This document shows positions 1 through 11,891 of a stretch of 64,000 bases of DNA, in pieces. Source of the DNA: Cinnamomum chago (taxonomy: Eukaryota; Streptophyta; Magnoliopsida; Laurales; Lauraceae). The first letter of the stretch is position 1. Every line of letters begins with the position of its first letter. Both the position numbers and the translations under genes were made by a program. The stretch spans positions 65,747,922-65,811,921 of the forward strand of contig CP142456.1 in assembly GCA_038049695.1 (NCBI GenBank), in the 5' to 3' direction. The notes beneath the pieces are model-generated. The model ran no database searches. It was given only the letters and a program-made list of their open reading frames with translations, and was not told the DNA's origin.

Positions 1-1866
1 GGGCCCCACGCGTACTCTCCTGCAACGGGTGCCTCGACTACAGCTAGTGTGTCATCTGAAATCTCGGGATCAAGGCCTAAGCACCAATGAATGGGTCAGA
101 TCTAAACGATCTGACAAGATACAGCATACTACTAACATAGAACATATATATCAAAGGAAATAAAGACGAGTACATAAATTAAATGAATAGCAAGGGAAAT
201 GAACTAGGCAGGTGTGCATGATAATCATAAGGAACTAAGATAAATAGAAACATCTAAACTACTGTAAACAAAGGGGCACATTCACACGAGCTGGAATACC
301 GCGGGATATTATGCTGCGGCCCTCCCATACTGAACACAGTTGCGGCGGGGAAATCTCACCAGTGGGAATAACTAATCCCAAATCTCACTCATCATCTCAT
401 CACCTCAACACTCCAGATCGGCACGGTATCACACCGTCCGTCTCAACCACACAGCTCATCATGATGGCTCCTCAACACTCAACTAGCTCCTACCGGGGAT
501 GATCAGTCCACAGGCTGAGCTTAAATCAACCGAGTGAATGTTCATGCCGACTCGAGAATAACTCTAAGGTCTGTGTCTGTCTAGGCTTTGCCTTGCGTGA
601 ACAAGGTCCTAACAATATCTCTAAGAGGTCTACATATCTCAATACAGTCTCTGGATCTCATTCAAGGTCCAGGCCCACTCGTTGGATCCATACCAAGGCC
701 CATCAGTACATGGCCTGGTCTAAACCGTCCAAACGAGGCAACTAATCCATCTATTACTGATAACAGTTCCATTACAATCCATAACAGCTTAACAGTCCAA
801 TAAGAACTACCTCTTCCAGCTAAAGGGTTCACATCTCCACACTTAGGCCCAATAAGGGCCCGCCTAGACACAGACACGGGTCAATGATCTCTGAAACCAC
901 ATTATCGGGTCACCTCTAGATACCCTAGGTTCAGGTCTTCCAATTATGTTTAATTAACAGTAAACATCTAATCTAAAGATCTAAGAATGACAGAACAATA
1001 ATAAGGAAGTATGAACTTCAACATAGGAATCAAAAGGGAAATCCAACGGTCCAATCCTAGGTAATGGGCCACTTTAGGTTCGGGTCTATCTCCGGTAATT
1101 CGATCTCTAAACGATATCATTAATGCCGTAAAATATTGTATTTGGTGCTTAGTTGATTAAGGGCATTGTTGACAACTCTTAGAGGTCGAATCATCTTAGA
1201 TTATCAACCAAAACACTAAACAGTGGTCCCAGCGAGTCAAGGTTGAGCCACACCGTTGACTCGGGCTTAGGACACTGATAAATACTCATTTGGATGGTCA
1301 ATGGGCCCCACAACTGATCATATCTCCTAAATGTTGAAAGATGGAAAATCAGGGTTTTCCAGGTGAACCTGATGTGGTGTGAGCTCGGTTGATTTCTTGG
1401 CCTGGAAGATCAACCGAGTGCACTAACTAATCTAAATCAGGCTTCCTGGACAACTCAATTCGTTTCCAAAGGTTTCCAGCGTGTTCGGTCAAACCCCTGG
1501 CCTGGGTGATTGATCGAATACTCCAAAAACCTTAGAAATGGTTGATGTCCCAGCCTTAAACATTATCTAAAGTAAAAATCATAATATCAAGTCAATCTAG
1601 GTGTAAAGGGTCCAAGTTCCGGTTGGAAAAAACCGACTTTCAGTCACTTCTTGCACTAAGAGTATGCACCAGGTCAACAGGTGCAAGACCGGGTCAACCT
1701 GGCCATTTAGAATGAGTTTTATGCAAGAAATGGCTGAGGGCCAATTTTTCCAAGATTTTCCAGTGTGGCCGGTTATCCTGGGCGGGTCCCTGGTTAACCT
1801 GCCCTACATGGACTCAGCCTGCAGAAGGAAAACATCTGGGAGCAGGATTTCTGCAAAGTGCAGTTT

Positions 1867-2042
1867 GGCCGGTTAACCGGCCTGCAGGGCCCGGTTAACC
1901 GGCTGACCTGCAGCATGCCCCTGCAGAAGAATAACTGGGAGCTATGATTTTCCCATTTCTGCAATTTCAGTGTGGCCGGTTGACCGGCCTGCAAAGCCCG
2001 GTCTACCGGCTACACTGCCGGTTAACCAGCCGGTCTACCGGC
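1867..2042. repeat. Cluster of CCGGTTAACCGG-type palindromes in the LTR
   Basis: This stretch holds a perfect 16-bp palindrome (GGCCGGTTAACCGGCC, 1867-1882), a 12-bp one (1891-1902), an imperfect one (GGCCGGTTGACCGGCC, 1974-1989) and further CCGGTCTACCGG-like copies, interleaved with CTGCAG motifs. The same cluster starts near 6472, 15487, 24501, 33531 and 42561 in the other LTRs. Each palindrome can form a short hairpin and contains GGTTAA, which is also the core of plant GT-1 sites; a regulatory role is only inferred. Confidence 0.8.
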
Positions 2043-2369
2043 ACCCTGAAACGGGAGAAATCCCAATTGATGTAACCTTTCTGTTTTGCCTCCTTTTACA
2101 CCCAAATCACTTCCAATCACTTCCAAACTTCACCAACACCATTCTAAACATAAAATGACTCCATAACCATCCATCCATCACCTTATGGCCCACTGATCTT
2201 CCAAATGGGGGGTGAAAACCCCCATCCATCAGTGACCTTTCATCCAAAACACAAAACAGAGCTCAAAGGAAATCTAACATTTAACTGAACATATTATGAA
2301 CTGAAATGGAATCACAGAAATAACCACACATCCTAAGTTAGTAGTTTGATGCACTTGCCTTTTTAGCTT

Positions 2370-3230
2370 GAGATAGAGAGAGGTTTGTGAAGAGAAATCC
2401 CAACCCAGCAGTGAAGAAGAGGAAATAAATCCCAGCTGCTGTAGCAGAGTGTAGCAGCAGCTCCAAATAGTCCCAGCACAATTGAAATGGTCCCAGTTCC
2501 AGGGAGAAGAAGAGATATGGCAGCTGTAGCTCCTTAAATGAAGAATTCCAGCACAACAGAGAAGGAAGAGGAGTAATTGCAGCACAGATTCAGCCCAGCA
2601 GTGAAGTGAAGAATAAGAAGAAGAAGAAGAAGAAGAAAAAGAATCCAGCAGTAGCTTCAAGATGGACTTACAGCAACAGCAACAGTCCAGCAGAGTAGTG
2701 GTTCCAGCAGAGAACCACCACAGCAACTGGAAAATGAAATGAGAAGGGAAGATGGGGTAATAACAGCAGCTCTTGGAAAATTCCAGCAGAGTGACAGTTG
2801 CAGAGAAATGAAGAGAGGAATAGGAAGATGGAGCAGCAACTATAATACTTCCTCTCAGCACAGAAATCAGAACTCCAGCAAAGTAACAGGGCTGGATGAG
2901 GGGAAATGAGAGAAAGGGAAAAGAGAGAAATGAAGAAGATGAAGGGGTGGCTGCAGCAGTAGTTCTTCAAGGTGAGGTTCCAGCAGTCACAGCAGCCCAG
3001 GTGGATTTCCAGCAATTTCTCCAACACAACAGAGAAGCTGGAGATGGTGTAGTAGCTGCCACTGGAAAGATGTCCCAGCACAGAGTCTGTAGCTCAGGTG
3101 AATGAGGAAGAAGACAGCCACAGCAGCAACAATCTCAGCTCAGAAGTGGAGAAGAAGAATAGAAAGAAGGAGCACAGCAGCTGAGTAGTGGTTTTCAAGA
3201 AGATAGTCTCCAGCACAGTCTCAATGGAAC
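2370..3230. repeat. Purine- and CAG-rich low-complexity part of the LTR
   Basis: The plus strand is dominated by variants of CCAGCAG and GAAGAAG, including a GAA run near 2610-2640. It opens long frames on both strands that translate to Ser/Leu/Cys-rich or charged low-complexity peptides. These have no recognisable domain and I do not call them genes. The same block recurs in every LTR. LTR3, LTR4 and LTR5 share an extra 15 bp in its GAAGAAG part (near 25741, 34771 and 43801). Confidence 0.75.
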
Positions 3231-3321
3231 TCTTTGCTCAACGTGGGAGAGGAAATGAAGGGAAGGGGCAGTTGGGCTGGAGGTTTTCTTGGGATTAGGG
3301 CTCTCCTTGGGGATAAGAGAT

Positions 3322-3330
3322 TATTTATAG
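3322..3330 (-). promoter_or_regulatory. Candidate TATA box of the LTR promoter
   Basis: The minus strand reads CTATAAATA, a good plant TATA match, about 450 bp inside the element's 5' LTR edge. Copies lie at 7927-7935, 16942-16950, 25971-25979, 35001-35009 and 44031-44039. If this is the real promoter, U3 is about 0.45 kb and the transcribed part of the LTR is about 3.7 kb, which is unusually long. Other TATA-like strings exist in the LTR, so the choice is uncertain. Confidence 0.4.
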
Positions 3331-3584
3331 TTTTAGTGGGGAGTGATTAGGGACCATAATACCCTTAGGGTTTAATGGGATTAGGGTTAGGGTTTGAGGC
3401 TAATCTGGTCTTTTGGTTAGGAAGCTTCTAGAGAGAGAGGGCACCTTTCTTAGCACTAAACCCACACTAATTAACTTAATTAAACTTAACTAAGGACCCA
3501 CCTACACTAATAGCCTAGGATTAACTCATACACCCAACTAACCTAGTCTAACCAAAAATCTTAGGAGATCTAACTAGTCAATCT

Positions 3585-3735
3585 AATTAGCCCCTAATTA
3601 GCCCAAATAAATCAGTAATTAACAATGATTAGCCATAATTAGCAATAATTAGCGAAGATTAGCAAAGATTAGTAGAGATAGTAGTAATTAGCAATAATTA
3701 ACCAATAATTAACATAGATTAGCATAAATTAGTCT
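3585..3735. repeat. AT-rich degenerate short tandem repeat near the LTR 5' edge
   Basis: Variants of AATTAGCAAT and AGCAAAGATT follow each other for about 150 bp. The number of AGCAAAGATT units differs between LTRs: one in LTR0 and LTR5, two in LTR1-LTR4. This makes it a useful marker of LTR ancestry. Confidence 0.75.
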
Positions 3736-3778
3736 ATAAAGTAGTATTTAGAGGGCCCACCAAGGGTGGGACCTCACA

Positions 3779-4120
3779 GAGGTGGTTTGAAAATAGGTAG
3801 TATTTGTGTAGGGAGATGAGAAAAAGATGCTGAGAAATTAGGTTGTAGAGAGCAAGAGTGGAAGGAGAATAAAGGGGAAAAAAAAAGAAAGAAAGAGGAG
3901 TTATGTGAGATGGGGTGAAGTTTCAATCGTTTGGTTGGAAGAAAATGATCAGGTTTAGATGGATTTGTTTAGGTTGTTGGAGAAAAAGGGATTCGAAAAA
4001 TGATGGTTGAGATGGCTATACAAGAGAATGGGGTGCGTTTGGTGACAAGCTCTCCCACCTGCATCGAAGTCCGAGACCGTTGAGGCTGCCATATCACAAA
4101 GGAAAATGTTGTGCAAGTAG
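3779..4120. repeat. Duplicated flank, copy A
   Basis: These 342 bp match 44488-44829 with one difference seen by eye. They follow LTR0 exactly as copy B follows LTR5, so the LTR-flank junction itself was duplicated. The first bases after the LTR, GAGGT, would be the expected target-site duplicate if this is the original insertion edge; the matching left edge is outside the window. On the minus strand a short open frame ends at GATGCAG followed by GTGGGA, like an exon with a splice donor, but the gene is not recognised. Confidence 0.85.
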
Positions 4121-4226
4121 AGGAAATGGGTCCTCACACGTATCCCGTTACTCGAATCCTCACTACGTCCTATGGTTTCTAGTGTGTTTTATTTCCTAGA
4201 GACCAGCTCGCTCTGATACCATAAAA
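4121..4226. other. Rearrangement junction: flank joined to element leader remnant
   Basis: Copy A of the flank stops at 4120. About nine bases (4121-4129) match neither side. From 4130 to 4226 the sequence is the last 97 bp of the element's leader, including the primer binding site, as at 13145-13241. The structure looks like end joining with filler DNA between a break in the flank and a break in an element's leader. Confidence 0.8.
4210..4221 (-). other. Primer binding site in the leader remnant
   Basis: Minus strand TGGTATCAGAGC, complementary to the 3' end of plant initiator Met-tRNA, five bases from the TG...CA edge of LTR1. It belongs to a leader remnant without its gag and pol. Confidence 0.85.
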
Positions 4227-7200
4227 TGTAACGCCCCAATTCCGGATACCGATATACTCGTTCGACTACCCGAAATTGGCGCGCTACTTCCCGGAAAATC
4301 CGAGAACTTCCAAGATCGTAGGTCGCAGTGAGGTCCAATTTAAAACTTTTTGACCAACATAATTATAACATGTAATATTGCGGAAGCATAACGATTTAAA
4401 CAAAACGAAAGCAATAGGTATCGATGTATATATTAAGTTTGAGCAGAACATTTGTCTAATTAAAATGGTTCAATGTTAATCAAAGTTATACATTTCCATT
4501 CTACCCTTCTCACTACAGAATATCTCTCCAAAACCCAAAATAAACAAAGTCCCTCAAAACCCATGTGGATACTCCTCGCCCTCCGGCTCGACATCCGTGT
4601 CGGCCGGGCCCCACGCGTACTCTCCTGCAACGGGTGCCTCGACTACAGCTAGTGTGTCATCTGAAATCTCGGGATCAAGGCCTAAGCACCAATGAATGGG
4701 TCAGATCTAAACGATCTGACAAGATACAGCATACTACTAACATAGAACATATATATCAAAGGAAATAAAGACGAGTACATAAATTAAATGAATAGCAAGG
4801 GAAATGAACTAAGCAGGTGTGCATGATAATCATAAGGAACTAAGATAAATAGAAACATCTAAACTACTGTAAACAAAGGGGCACATTCACACGAGCTGGA
4901 ATACCGCGGGATATTATGCCGCGGCCCTCCCATACTGAACACAGTTGCGGCGGGGAAATCTCACCAGTGGGAATAACTAATCCCAAATCTCACTCATCAT
5001 CTCATCACCTCAACACTCCAGATCGGCACGGTATCACACCGTCCGTCTCAACCACACAGCTCATCATGATGGCTCCTCAACACTCAACTAGCTCCTACCG
5101 AGGATGATCAGTCCACAGGCTGAGCTTAAATCAATCGAGTGAATGTTCATGCCGACTCGAGAATAACTCTAAGGTCTGTGTCTGTCTAGGCTTTGCCTTG
5201 CGTGAACAAGGTCCTAACAATATCTCTAAGAGGTCTACATATCTCAATACAGTCTCTGGATCTCATTCAAGGTCCAGGCCCACTCGTTGGATCCATACCA
5301 AGGCCCATCAGTACATGGCCTGGTCTAAACCGTCCAAACGAGGCAACTAATCCATCTATTACTGATAACAGTTCCATTACAATCCATAACAGCTTAACAG
5401 TCCAATAAGAACTACCTCTTCCAGCTAAAGGGTTCACATCTCCACACTTAGGCCCAATAAGGGCCCGCCTAGACACAGACACGGGTCAATGATCTCTGAA
5501 ACCACATTATCGGGTCACCTCTAGATACCCTAGGTTCAGGTCTTCCAATTATGTTTAATTAACAGTAAACATCTAATCTAAAGATCTAAGAATGACAGAA
5601 CAATAATAAGGAAGTATGAACTTCAACATAGGAATCAAAAGGGAAATCCAACGGTCCAATCCTAGGTAATGGGCCACTTTAAGTTCGGGTCTATCTCCGG
5701 TAATTCGATCTCTAAACGATGTCATTAATGCTGTAAAATATTGTATTTGGTGCTTAGTTGATTAAGGGCATTGTTGACAACTCTTAGAGGTCGAATCATC
5801 TTAGATTATCAACCAAAACACTAAACAGTGGTCCCAGCGAGTCAAGGTTGAGCCACACCGTTGACTCGGGCTTAGGACACTGATAAATACTCATTTGGAT
5901 GGTCAATGGGCCCCACAACTGATCATATCTCCTAAATGTTGAAAGATGGAAAATCAGGGTTTTCCAGGTGAACCTGATGTGCTGTGAGCTCGGTTGATTT
6001 CCTGGCCTAGAAGATCAACCGAGTGCACTAACTAATCTAAATCAGGCTTCCTGGACAACTCAATTCGTTTCCAAAGGTTTCCAGCGTGTTCGGTCAAACC
6101 CCTGGCCTGGGTGATTGATCGAATACTCCAAAAACCTTAGAAATGGTTGATGTCCCAGCCTTAAACATTATCTAAAGTAAAAATCCTAATATCAAGTCAA
6201 TCTAGGTGTAAAGGGTCCAAGTTCCGGTTGGAAAAAACCGACTTTCAGTCACTTCTTGCACTAAGAGTATGCACCAGGTCAACAGGTGCAAGACCGGGTC
6301 AACCTGGCCATTTAGAATGAGTTTTATGCAAGAAATGGCTGAGGGCCAATTTTTCCAAGATTTTCCAGTGTGGCCGGTTATCCTGGGCGGGTCCCTGGTT
6401 AACCTGCCCTACATGGACTCAGCCTGCAGAAGGAAAACATCTGGGAGCAGGATTTCTGCAAAGTGCAGTTTGGCCGGTTAACCGGCCTGCAGGGCCCGGT
6501 TAACCGGCTGACCTGCAGCATGCCCCTGCAGAAGAATAACTGGGAGCTATGATTTTCCCATTTCTGCAATTTCAGTGTGGCCGGTTGACCGGCCTGCAAA
6601 GCCCGGTCTACCGGCTACACTGCCGGTTAACCAGCCGGTCTACCGGCACCCTGAAACGGGAGAAATCCCAATTGATGTAACCTTTCTGTTTTGCCTCCTT
6701 TTACACCCAAATCACTTCCAATCACTTCCAAACTTCACCAACACCATTCTAAACATAAAATGACTCCATAACCATCCATCCATCACCTTATGGCCCACTG
6801 ATCTTCCAAATGGGGGGTGAAAACCCCCATCCATCAGTGACCTTTCATCCAAAACACAAAACAGAGCTCAAAGGAAATCTAACATTTAACTGAACATATT
6901 ATGAACTGAAATGGAATCACAGAAATAACCACACATCCTAAGTTAGTAGTTTGATGCACTTGCCTTTTTAGCTTGAGATAGAGAGAGGTTTGTGAAGAGA
7001 AATCCCAACCCAGCAGTGAAGAAGAGGAAATAAATCCCAGCTGCTGTAGCAGAGTGTAGCAGCAGCTCCAAATAGTCCCAGCACAATTGAAATGGTCCCA
7101 GTTCCAGGGAGAAGAAGAGATATGGCAGCTGTAGCTCCTTAAATGAAGAATTCCAGCACAACAGAGAAGGAAGAGGAGTAATTGCAGCACAGATTCAGCC

Positions 7201-8393
7201 CAGCAGTGAAGTGAAGAATAAGAAGAAGAAGAAGAAGAAGAAAAAGAATCCAGCAGTAGCTTCAAGATGGACTTACAGCAACAGCAACAGTCCAGCAGAG
7301 TAGTGGTTCCAGCAGAGAACCACCACAGCAACTGGAAAATGAAATGAGAAGGGAAGATGGGGTAATAACAGCAGCTCTTGGAAAATTCCAGCAGAGTGAC
7401 AGTTGCAGAGAAATGAAGAGAGGAATAGGAAGATGGAGCAGCAACTATAATACTTCCTCTCAGCACAGAAATCAGAACTCCAGCAAAGTAACAGGGCTGG
7501 ATGAGGGGAAATGAGAGAAAGGGAAAAGAGAGAAATGAAGAAGATGAAGGGGTGGCTGCAGCAGTAGTTCTTCAAGGTGAGGTTCCAGCAGTCACAGCAG
7601 CCCAGGTGGATTTCCAGCAATTTCTCCAACACAACAGAGAAGCTGGAGATGGTGTAGTAGCTGCCACTGGAAAGATGTCCCAGCACAGAGTCTGTAGCTC
7701 AGGTGAATGAGGAAGAAGACAGCCACAGCAGCAACAATCTCAGCTCAGAAGTGGAGAAGAAGAATAGAAAGAAGGAGCACAGCAGCTGAGTAGTGGTTTT
7801 CAAGAAGATAGTCTCCAGCACAGTCTCAATGGAACTCTTTGCTCAACGTGGGAGAGGAAATGAAGGGAAGGGGCAGTTGGGCTGGAGGTTTTCTTGGGAT
7901 TAGGGCTCTCCTTGGGGATAAGAGATTATTTATAGTTTTAGTGGGGAGTGATTAGGGACCATAATACCCTTAGGGTTTAATGGGATTAGGGTTAGGGTTT
8001 GAGGCTAATCTGGTCTTTTGGTTAGGAAGCTTCTAGAGAGAGAGGGCACCTTTCTTAGCACTAAACCCACACTAATTAACTTAATTAAACTTAACTAAGG
8101 ACCCACCTACACTAATAGCCTAGGATTAACTCATACACCCAACTAACCTAGTCTAACCAAAAATCTTAGGAGATCTAACTAGTCAATCTAATTAGCCCCT
8201 AATTAGCCCAAATAAATCAGTAATTAACAATGATTAGCCATAATTAGCAATAATTAGCGAAGATTAGCAAAGATTAGCAAAGATTAGTAGAGATAGTAGT
8301 AATTAGCAATAATTAACCAATAATTAACATAGATTAGCATAAATTAGTCTATAAAGTAGTATTTAGAGGGCCCACCAAGGGTGGGACCTCACA
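4227..8393 (-). repeat. LTR1 (4167 bp)
   Basis: Edges are TGTAACGCCC on the left and GGACCTCACA on the right, giving inverted TG...CA ends. The left edge lies five bases from a PBS and the right edge abuts a polypurine tract, so it serves as 5' LTR to the remnant on its left and 3' LTR to internal region 1. It carries two AGCAAAGATT units and lacks the 15-bp insert of LTR3-LTR5. Confidence 0.93.
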
Positions 8394-8408
8394 TCATTCC
8401 CTCCTTTT
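8394..8408 (-). other. Polypurine tract 1
   Basis: Minus strand AAAAGGAGGGAATGA directly abuts the LTR terminus TGTGAGGTCC. This is the expected place for the plus-strand DNA primer of reverse transcription. It overlaps the 3' end of pol. Confidence 0.85.
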
Positions 8409-11400
8409 AAAACATTTGTCCTCAAATGTAAAAACAAAGTTAGAACATACCTGAGGTAGAAGATGTGGATAGTCCTTCTCCACCTGGTCGCGTAGCTCCC
8501 ACGTAGCCTCCTCCGGAGTGTGATGCTCCCACTGAACCTTCACCCAATGAATGGTTCGGGTCCGGAGCACCTGCTCCTTGGTGTCGATGATCGCGACTGG
8601 CCTGGCGACGTACGAAGCATCCGGCTGGATGTTGAGCGGCTCGTGATAAAGAATGTGGGTCGGGTCCTCCACATACTTCTTCAGCATGGAGACGTGGAAC
8701 ACGTCATGCACTCCCGAAAGCTCTGGCGGTAGCTGAAGCTTGTAGGTGACGTCTCCAACTCTCGATCTGATCTCGAAGGGTCCAACATATCTCCGCGCTA
8801 GCTTACCCTTCTCACCAAATCTCAGGGTACCTCTAGCTGGAGAAACCTTCAGGAAAACTCTGTCTCCCTTCTCGAACTCGAGCGGTCTGCGTCGATTGTC
8901 TGCATAGCTCTTCTGTCTGCTGCGGCTGACCTTCAGGTTCTCAACTATCTGCCGAACCTTCTCGCTGGTGTCGCTGACTATGGATGGACCATGGAAGCTC
9001 CTGACACCAACTTCTTCCCAGCAAACTGGGGTCTTGCATCTCCTCCCGTACAAAGCCTCGTACGGTGCCATCTTGATGCTCGCATGGAAGCTGTTGTTGT
9101 AGGCGAACTCGCAGAGTGGCAAGGAATCCTCCCAGTTCTCCTTGAAGTCCAAGACACAGGCTCTCAACATGTCCTCTAGTGTCTGGTTGGTGCGCTCTGT
9201 CTGCCCGTCTGTCTGAGGATGATAGGCTGTGCTGAAGCTCAACTTGGTGCCCAAGGCCTGCTGAAGACTCTCCCAGAAGTGCGAAGTGAATCGCGGGTCT
9301 CTGTCTGAAACTATCGAAGCTGGAACTCCGTGCAACGAGACAATCCGGTCGACGTACAGCTTAGCAAGGACGTCGAGTCCTGCTCTCATCGACACTGGCA
9401 AGAAATGAGCTGACTTAGTCAGCCGGTCCACGATCACCCAAATGTCGTCGTGGCGTCTCCTGGTGGCTGGAAGTCCTGAGATGAAGTCCATGGTGATATG
9501 CTCCCACTTCCACTGAGGGATCTCAAGCTGATGAAGTAGTCCTGGCGGCTTCTGGTGTTCGACCTTGATCTGCTGGCATGTCAAACACTTGGAGACATAG
9601 CGAGCTATCTCCTTCTTCATGTTGTTCCACCAGTAGTAGCTCCTCAGCTTCTGGTACATCTTGGTGCTGCCGGGGTGAATCGAGTATCTGCTGTGGTGTG
9701 CATCTGCAAGAATCTCGTCCTTCAGCTCCTGGATATCTGGCACGCACAATCTGTCCTGATAGTAGAGCACTCCTCCAATCAACCTGAACTCTGGGCTCTG
9801 GTCAATCTGCTCGATCACTCTGACAAGCTTGGGATCGTTGCGTTGACTGTCCTTGACCTTGCCTAGCAACTCTGGTTCCCACGCTGACATGGTAGCAAGC
9901 AAGACTCTCTCGCTGAGCGGCTGAAATTGAACGTCTAAGCTGCTGAAGACGTCGGTCCACACACCCTCCGCTGCTAGAAAACTGACGAGGGCGGTCTTCC
10001 TGCTCAAAGCGTCCGCTACGACGTTCGCCTTACCAGGATGGTATTTGATAGGGAAGTCGTAGTCCTTGATGTACTCCATCCATCTCCTCTGCCGGTTGTT
10101 GAGGTCGTTCTGCGTGAACAGGTACTGTAAACTACGATGATCTGAGTGCACCTCGAACTTCTCGCCGTAGAGGTAGTGCCGCCACAACTTCAAGGCAAAA
10201 ACGACTGCTGCAAGCTCCAAGTCGTGAGTGGCGTACTTCTTCTCGTGCTCCTTCAACTGGCGCGATCCATAGGCAATAACCTTGCCCTCCTGCATCAGAA
10301 CACATCCAAGACCGGTCCCTGAAGCGTCGGTGAAGACTACGAATCCACCACTGCCGGAAGGCAAAGACAAGATCGGTGCTGTCGTCAATCTCTCCTTCAG
10401 CTCTTGAAAGCTGTTCTCACAAGCATCGGACCATACGAACGGTACATCCTTCCGTGTCAGCTTGGTCAACGGTGCTGAGATCGTGGAGAAACTCTTGACG
10501 AATCTGCGGTAGTAGCCTGCTAAACCAAGGAAACTCCTGATCTCTGTGGCGTTCTTTGGTCTTGCCCAGTTCGTCACTGCTTCTATCTTCGCTGGATCCA
10601 CTGCTAGTCCATCTTTGGAGATGATGTGTCCAAGGAAGACTACCTGCTCCAACCAAAACTCGCACTTGCTGAGCTTCGCGTACAACTGGTTGTCGCGCAA
10701 CAACTGTAGAGACGTCCTCAAATGCTGCTCGTGCTCCTCTCCGGTCTTTGAGTAGACCAAAACATCGTCGATGAAGACCACTGTGAAGCTGTCGAGGTGC
10801 GGAGCGAAGATCTTGTTCATCAGGGTCATGAACACTGCTGGTGCATTCGTCAACCCGAACGGCATCACAAGAAACTCGTAATGGCCATAGCGGGATCGGA
10901 ACGCTGTCTTCTGCACATCCTGATCTCTGACTCGCAGCTGATGGTACCCCGACCTCAAGTCTATCTTCGAAAAGAACTGCGCACCCTGAAGCTGGTCGAA
11001 AAGCTCGTCGATCCGGGGAAGAGGATACTTGTTCTTCACCGTTGCCTGGTTCAACTGCCGGTAGTCGATGCACATCCTCATCCATCCATCCTTCTTCTTC
11101 ACGAAGAGAACTGGTGCGCCCCATGGCGACACGCTCGGCCTGATGAAGGCTTTCTCTAGCAATTCCTCCAACTGAGTCTTCAACTCTCGCAGCTCTGCTG
11201 GAGCCATGAGATAGGGAGCTCTCGAAATCGGTGCCGTGCCTGGTGCAAGCTCGATGGTGAAGTCGATCTCTCGAACAGGCGGTAATCCAGGGATCTCGTC
11301 GGGAAACACATCTGGAAACTCGCAAACAACCGGAATCTCCTCGACTCTCTTAGACTCTTTGTCCTCTGAGACGAATGCGATGTAGCCCTCGCAACCTGAT

Positions 11401-11879
11401 TTCATCAGTCTCTCGGCTTTCAGTGCCGATATCATCCGAACGCTAGGTGATCTCCTCTCACCCACAAACTCGATCGCGTCATCTGATCCGTCGATGGAGA
11501 GTCTGACTGTCTTCCGGAAGCAATCCATCACTGCTCGGTATCTGGCCAACCAGTCCATCCCCAAAATGACGTCGAAGTCATGCATGGGTAGCACGATCAG
11601 ATCTGCAAGCAAAATGCACTCCCCGATCTGCACTCGGCATCTGGGGTGGTAAGTCTGACACACCACACTCCTACCCATCGGAGTGGACACAACTAAGGTG
11701 CAGGGCATAGCCTCACCTACTCCACCAAAGACTAAAGTAAAGGCAGACGACACAAACGAATGTGTCGCCCCTGGATCTAACAACACTCTAGCAGGGTGAT
11801 CACAAACAGAAAGGGTACCTTCCACGACGTTGCCTGCTGCCTCTGCCTCCTCGTGAGTCAACGCGAAAGCTCGCCCCAC
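8394..11879 (-). CDS. pol: Pol polyprotein, internal region 1
   Basis: A frame of 1161 residues that looks whole. Protease is near residues 20-115 with the active-site motif [10 protein letters not shown] at about 33-42. Reverse transcriptase covers about 255-420 with [10 protein letters not shown] as the catalytic box (Asp371, Asp372). RNase H covers about 515-628 with Asp518, Glu555, Asp580 and Asp623. Integrase has an HHCC zinc motif (His728/His735, Cys765/Cys768) and a DD35E core (Asp798, Asp859, Glu895). A chromodomain-like segment covers about 1087-1133, as in chromoviruses, where it is thought to guide integration. The frame ends at the LTR edge, so its last residues (KRRE) are encoded by the polypurine tract. 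Gag lies just upstream in the same phase, an arrangement some retroelements express by read-through. Confidence 0.95.
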   Translation of the reverse strand: MGRAFALTHEEAEAAGNVVEGTLSVCDHPARVLLDPGATHSFVSSAFTLVFGGVGEAMPCTLVVSTPMGRSVVCQTYHPRCRVQIGECILLADLIVLPMHDFDVILGMDWLARYRAVMDCFRKTVRLSIDGSDDAIEFVGERRSPSVRMISALKAERLMKSGCEGYIAFVSEDKESKRVEEIPVVCEFPDVFPDEIPGLPPVREIDFTIELAPGTAPISRAPYLMAPAELRELKTQLEELLEKAFIRPSVSPWGAPVLFVKKKDGWMRMCIDYRQLNQATVKNKYPLPRIDELFDQLQGAQFFSKIDLRSGYHQLRVRDQDVQKTAFRSRYGHYEFLVMPFGLTNAPAVFMTLMNKIFAPHLDSFTVVFIDDVLVYSKTGEEHEQHLRTSLQLLRDNQLYAKLSKCEFWLEQVVFLGHIISKDGLAVDPAKIEAVTNWARPKNATEIRSFLGLAGYYRRFVKSFSTISAPLTKLTRKDVPFVWSDACENSFQELKERLTTAPILSLPSGSGGFVVFTDASGTGLGCVLMQEGKVIAYGSRQLKEHEKKYATHDLELAAVVFALKLWRHYLYGEKFEVHSDHRSLQYLFTQNDLNNRQRRWMEYIKDYDFPIKYHPGKANVVADALSRKTALVSFLAAEGVWTDVFSSLDVQFQPLSERVLLATMSAWEPELLGKVKDSQRNDPKLVRVIEQIDQSPEFRLIGGVLYYQDRLCVPDIQELKDEILADAHHSRYSIHPGSTKMYQKLRSYYWWNNMKKEIARYVSKCLTCQQIKVEHQKPPGLLHQLEIPQWKWEHITMDFISGLPATRRRHDDIWVIVDRLTKSAHFLPVSMRAGLDVLAKLYVDRIVSLHGVPASIVSDRDPRFTSHFWESLQQALGTKLSFSTAYHPQTDGQTERTNQTLEDMLRACVLDFKENWEDSLPLCEFAYNNSFHASIKMAPYEALYGRRCKTPVCWEEVGVRSFHGPSIVSDTSEKVRQIVENLKVSRSRQKSYADNRRRPLEFEKGDRVFLKVSPARGTLRFGEKGKLARRYVGPFEIRSRVGDVTYKLQLPPELSGVHDVFHVSMLKKYVEDPTHILYHEPLNIQPDASYVARPVAIIDTKEQVLRTRTIHWVKVQWEHHTPEEATWELRDQVEKDYPHLLPQVCSNFVFTFEDKCFKRRE

Positions 11880-11891
11880 AGCCTGGGGTCT

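Larger units (their letters stand above)
1..3778 (-). repeat. LTR0: chromovirus LTR, left end cut by the window
   Basis: Near-identical to the five full LTRs of the array; base 1 corresponds to base 380 of a full LTR, counted from the left edge. The right end is GGACCTCACA, the element's 5' terminus on the minus strand. Unlike LTR1-LTR4 it is followed by host-like flank, not by a polypurine tract, so it is a 5' LTR or a solo LTR. About eleven substitutions separate it from the others; by eye all fall within the first 1.6 kb. It carries one copy of the 10-bp unit AGCAAAGATT near its right end, as LTR5 does, where LTR1-LTR4 carry two. Confidence 0.9.

Noticed and set aside
2274-2861. Minus-strand open frame of 195 residues, repeated in each LTR
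   Set aside because: Ser/Leu/Cys-rich translation of a CAG/GAA low-complexity block; no domain; overlaps other open frames in the same block.
3360-3400. Telomere-like GGGATTAGGGTTAGGGTTTGAGG in the LTR
   Set aside because: Only two or three degenerate units, present in all LTRs; part of the LTR and not an interstitial telomere.
10417-11325. Minus-strand frame of 302 residues inside pol
   Set aside because: Alternative-frame shadow of reverse transcriptase/RNase H; Arg/Ser-rich with no domain. The same applies to the plus-strand frames over gag and pol in every unit.
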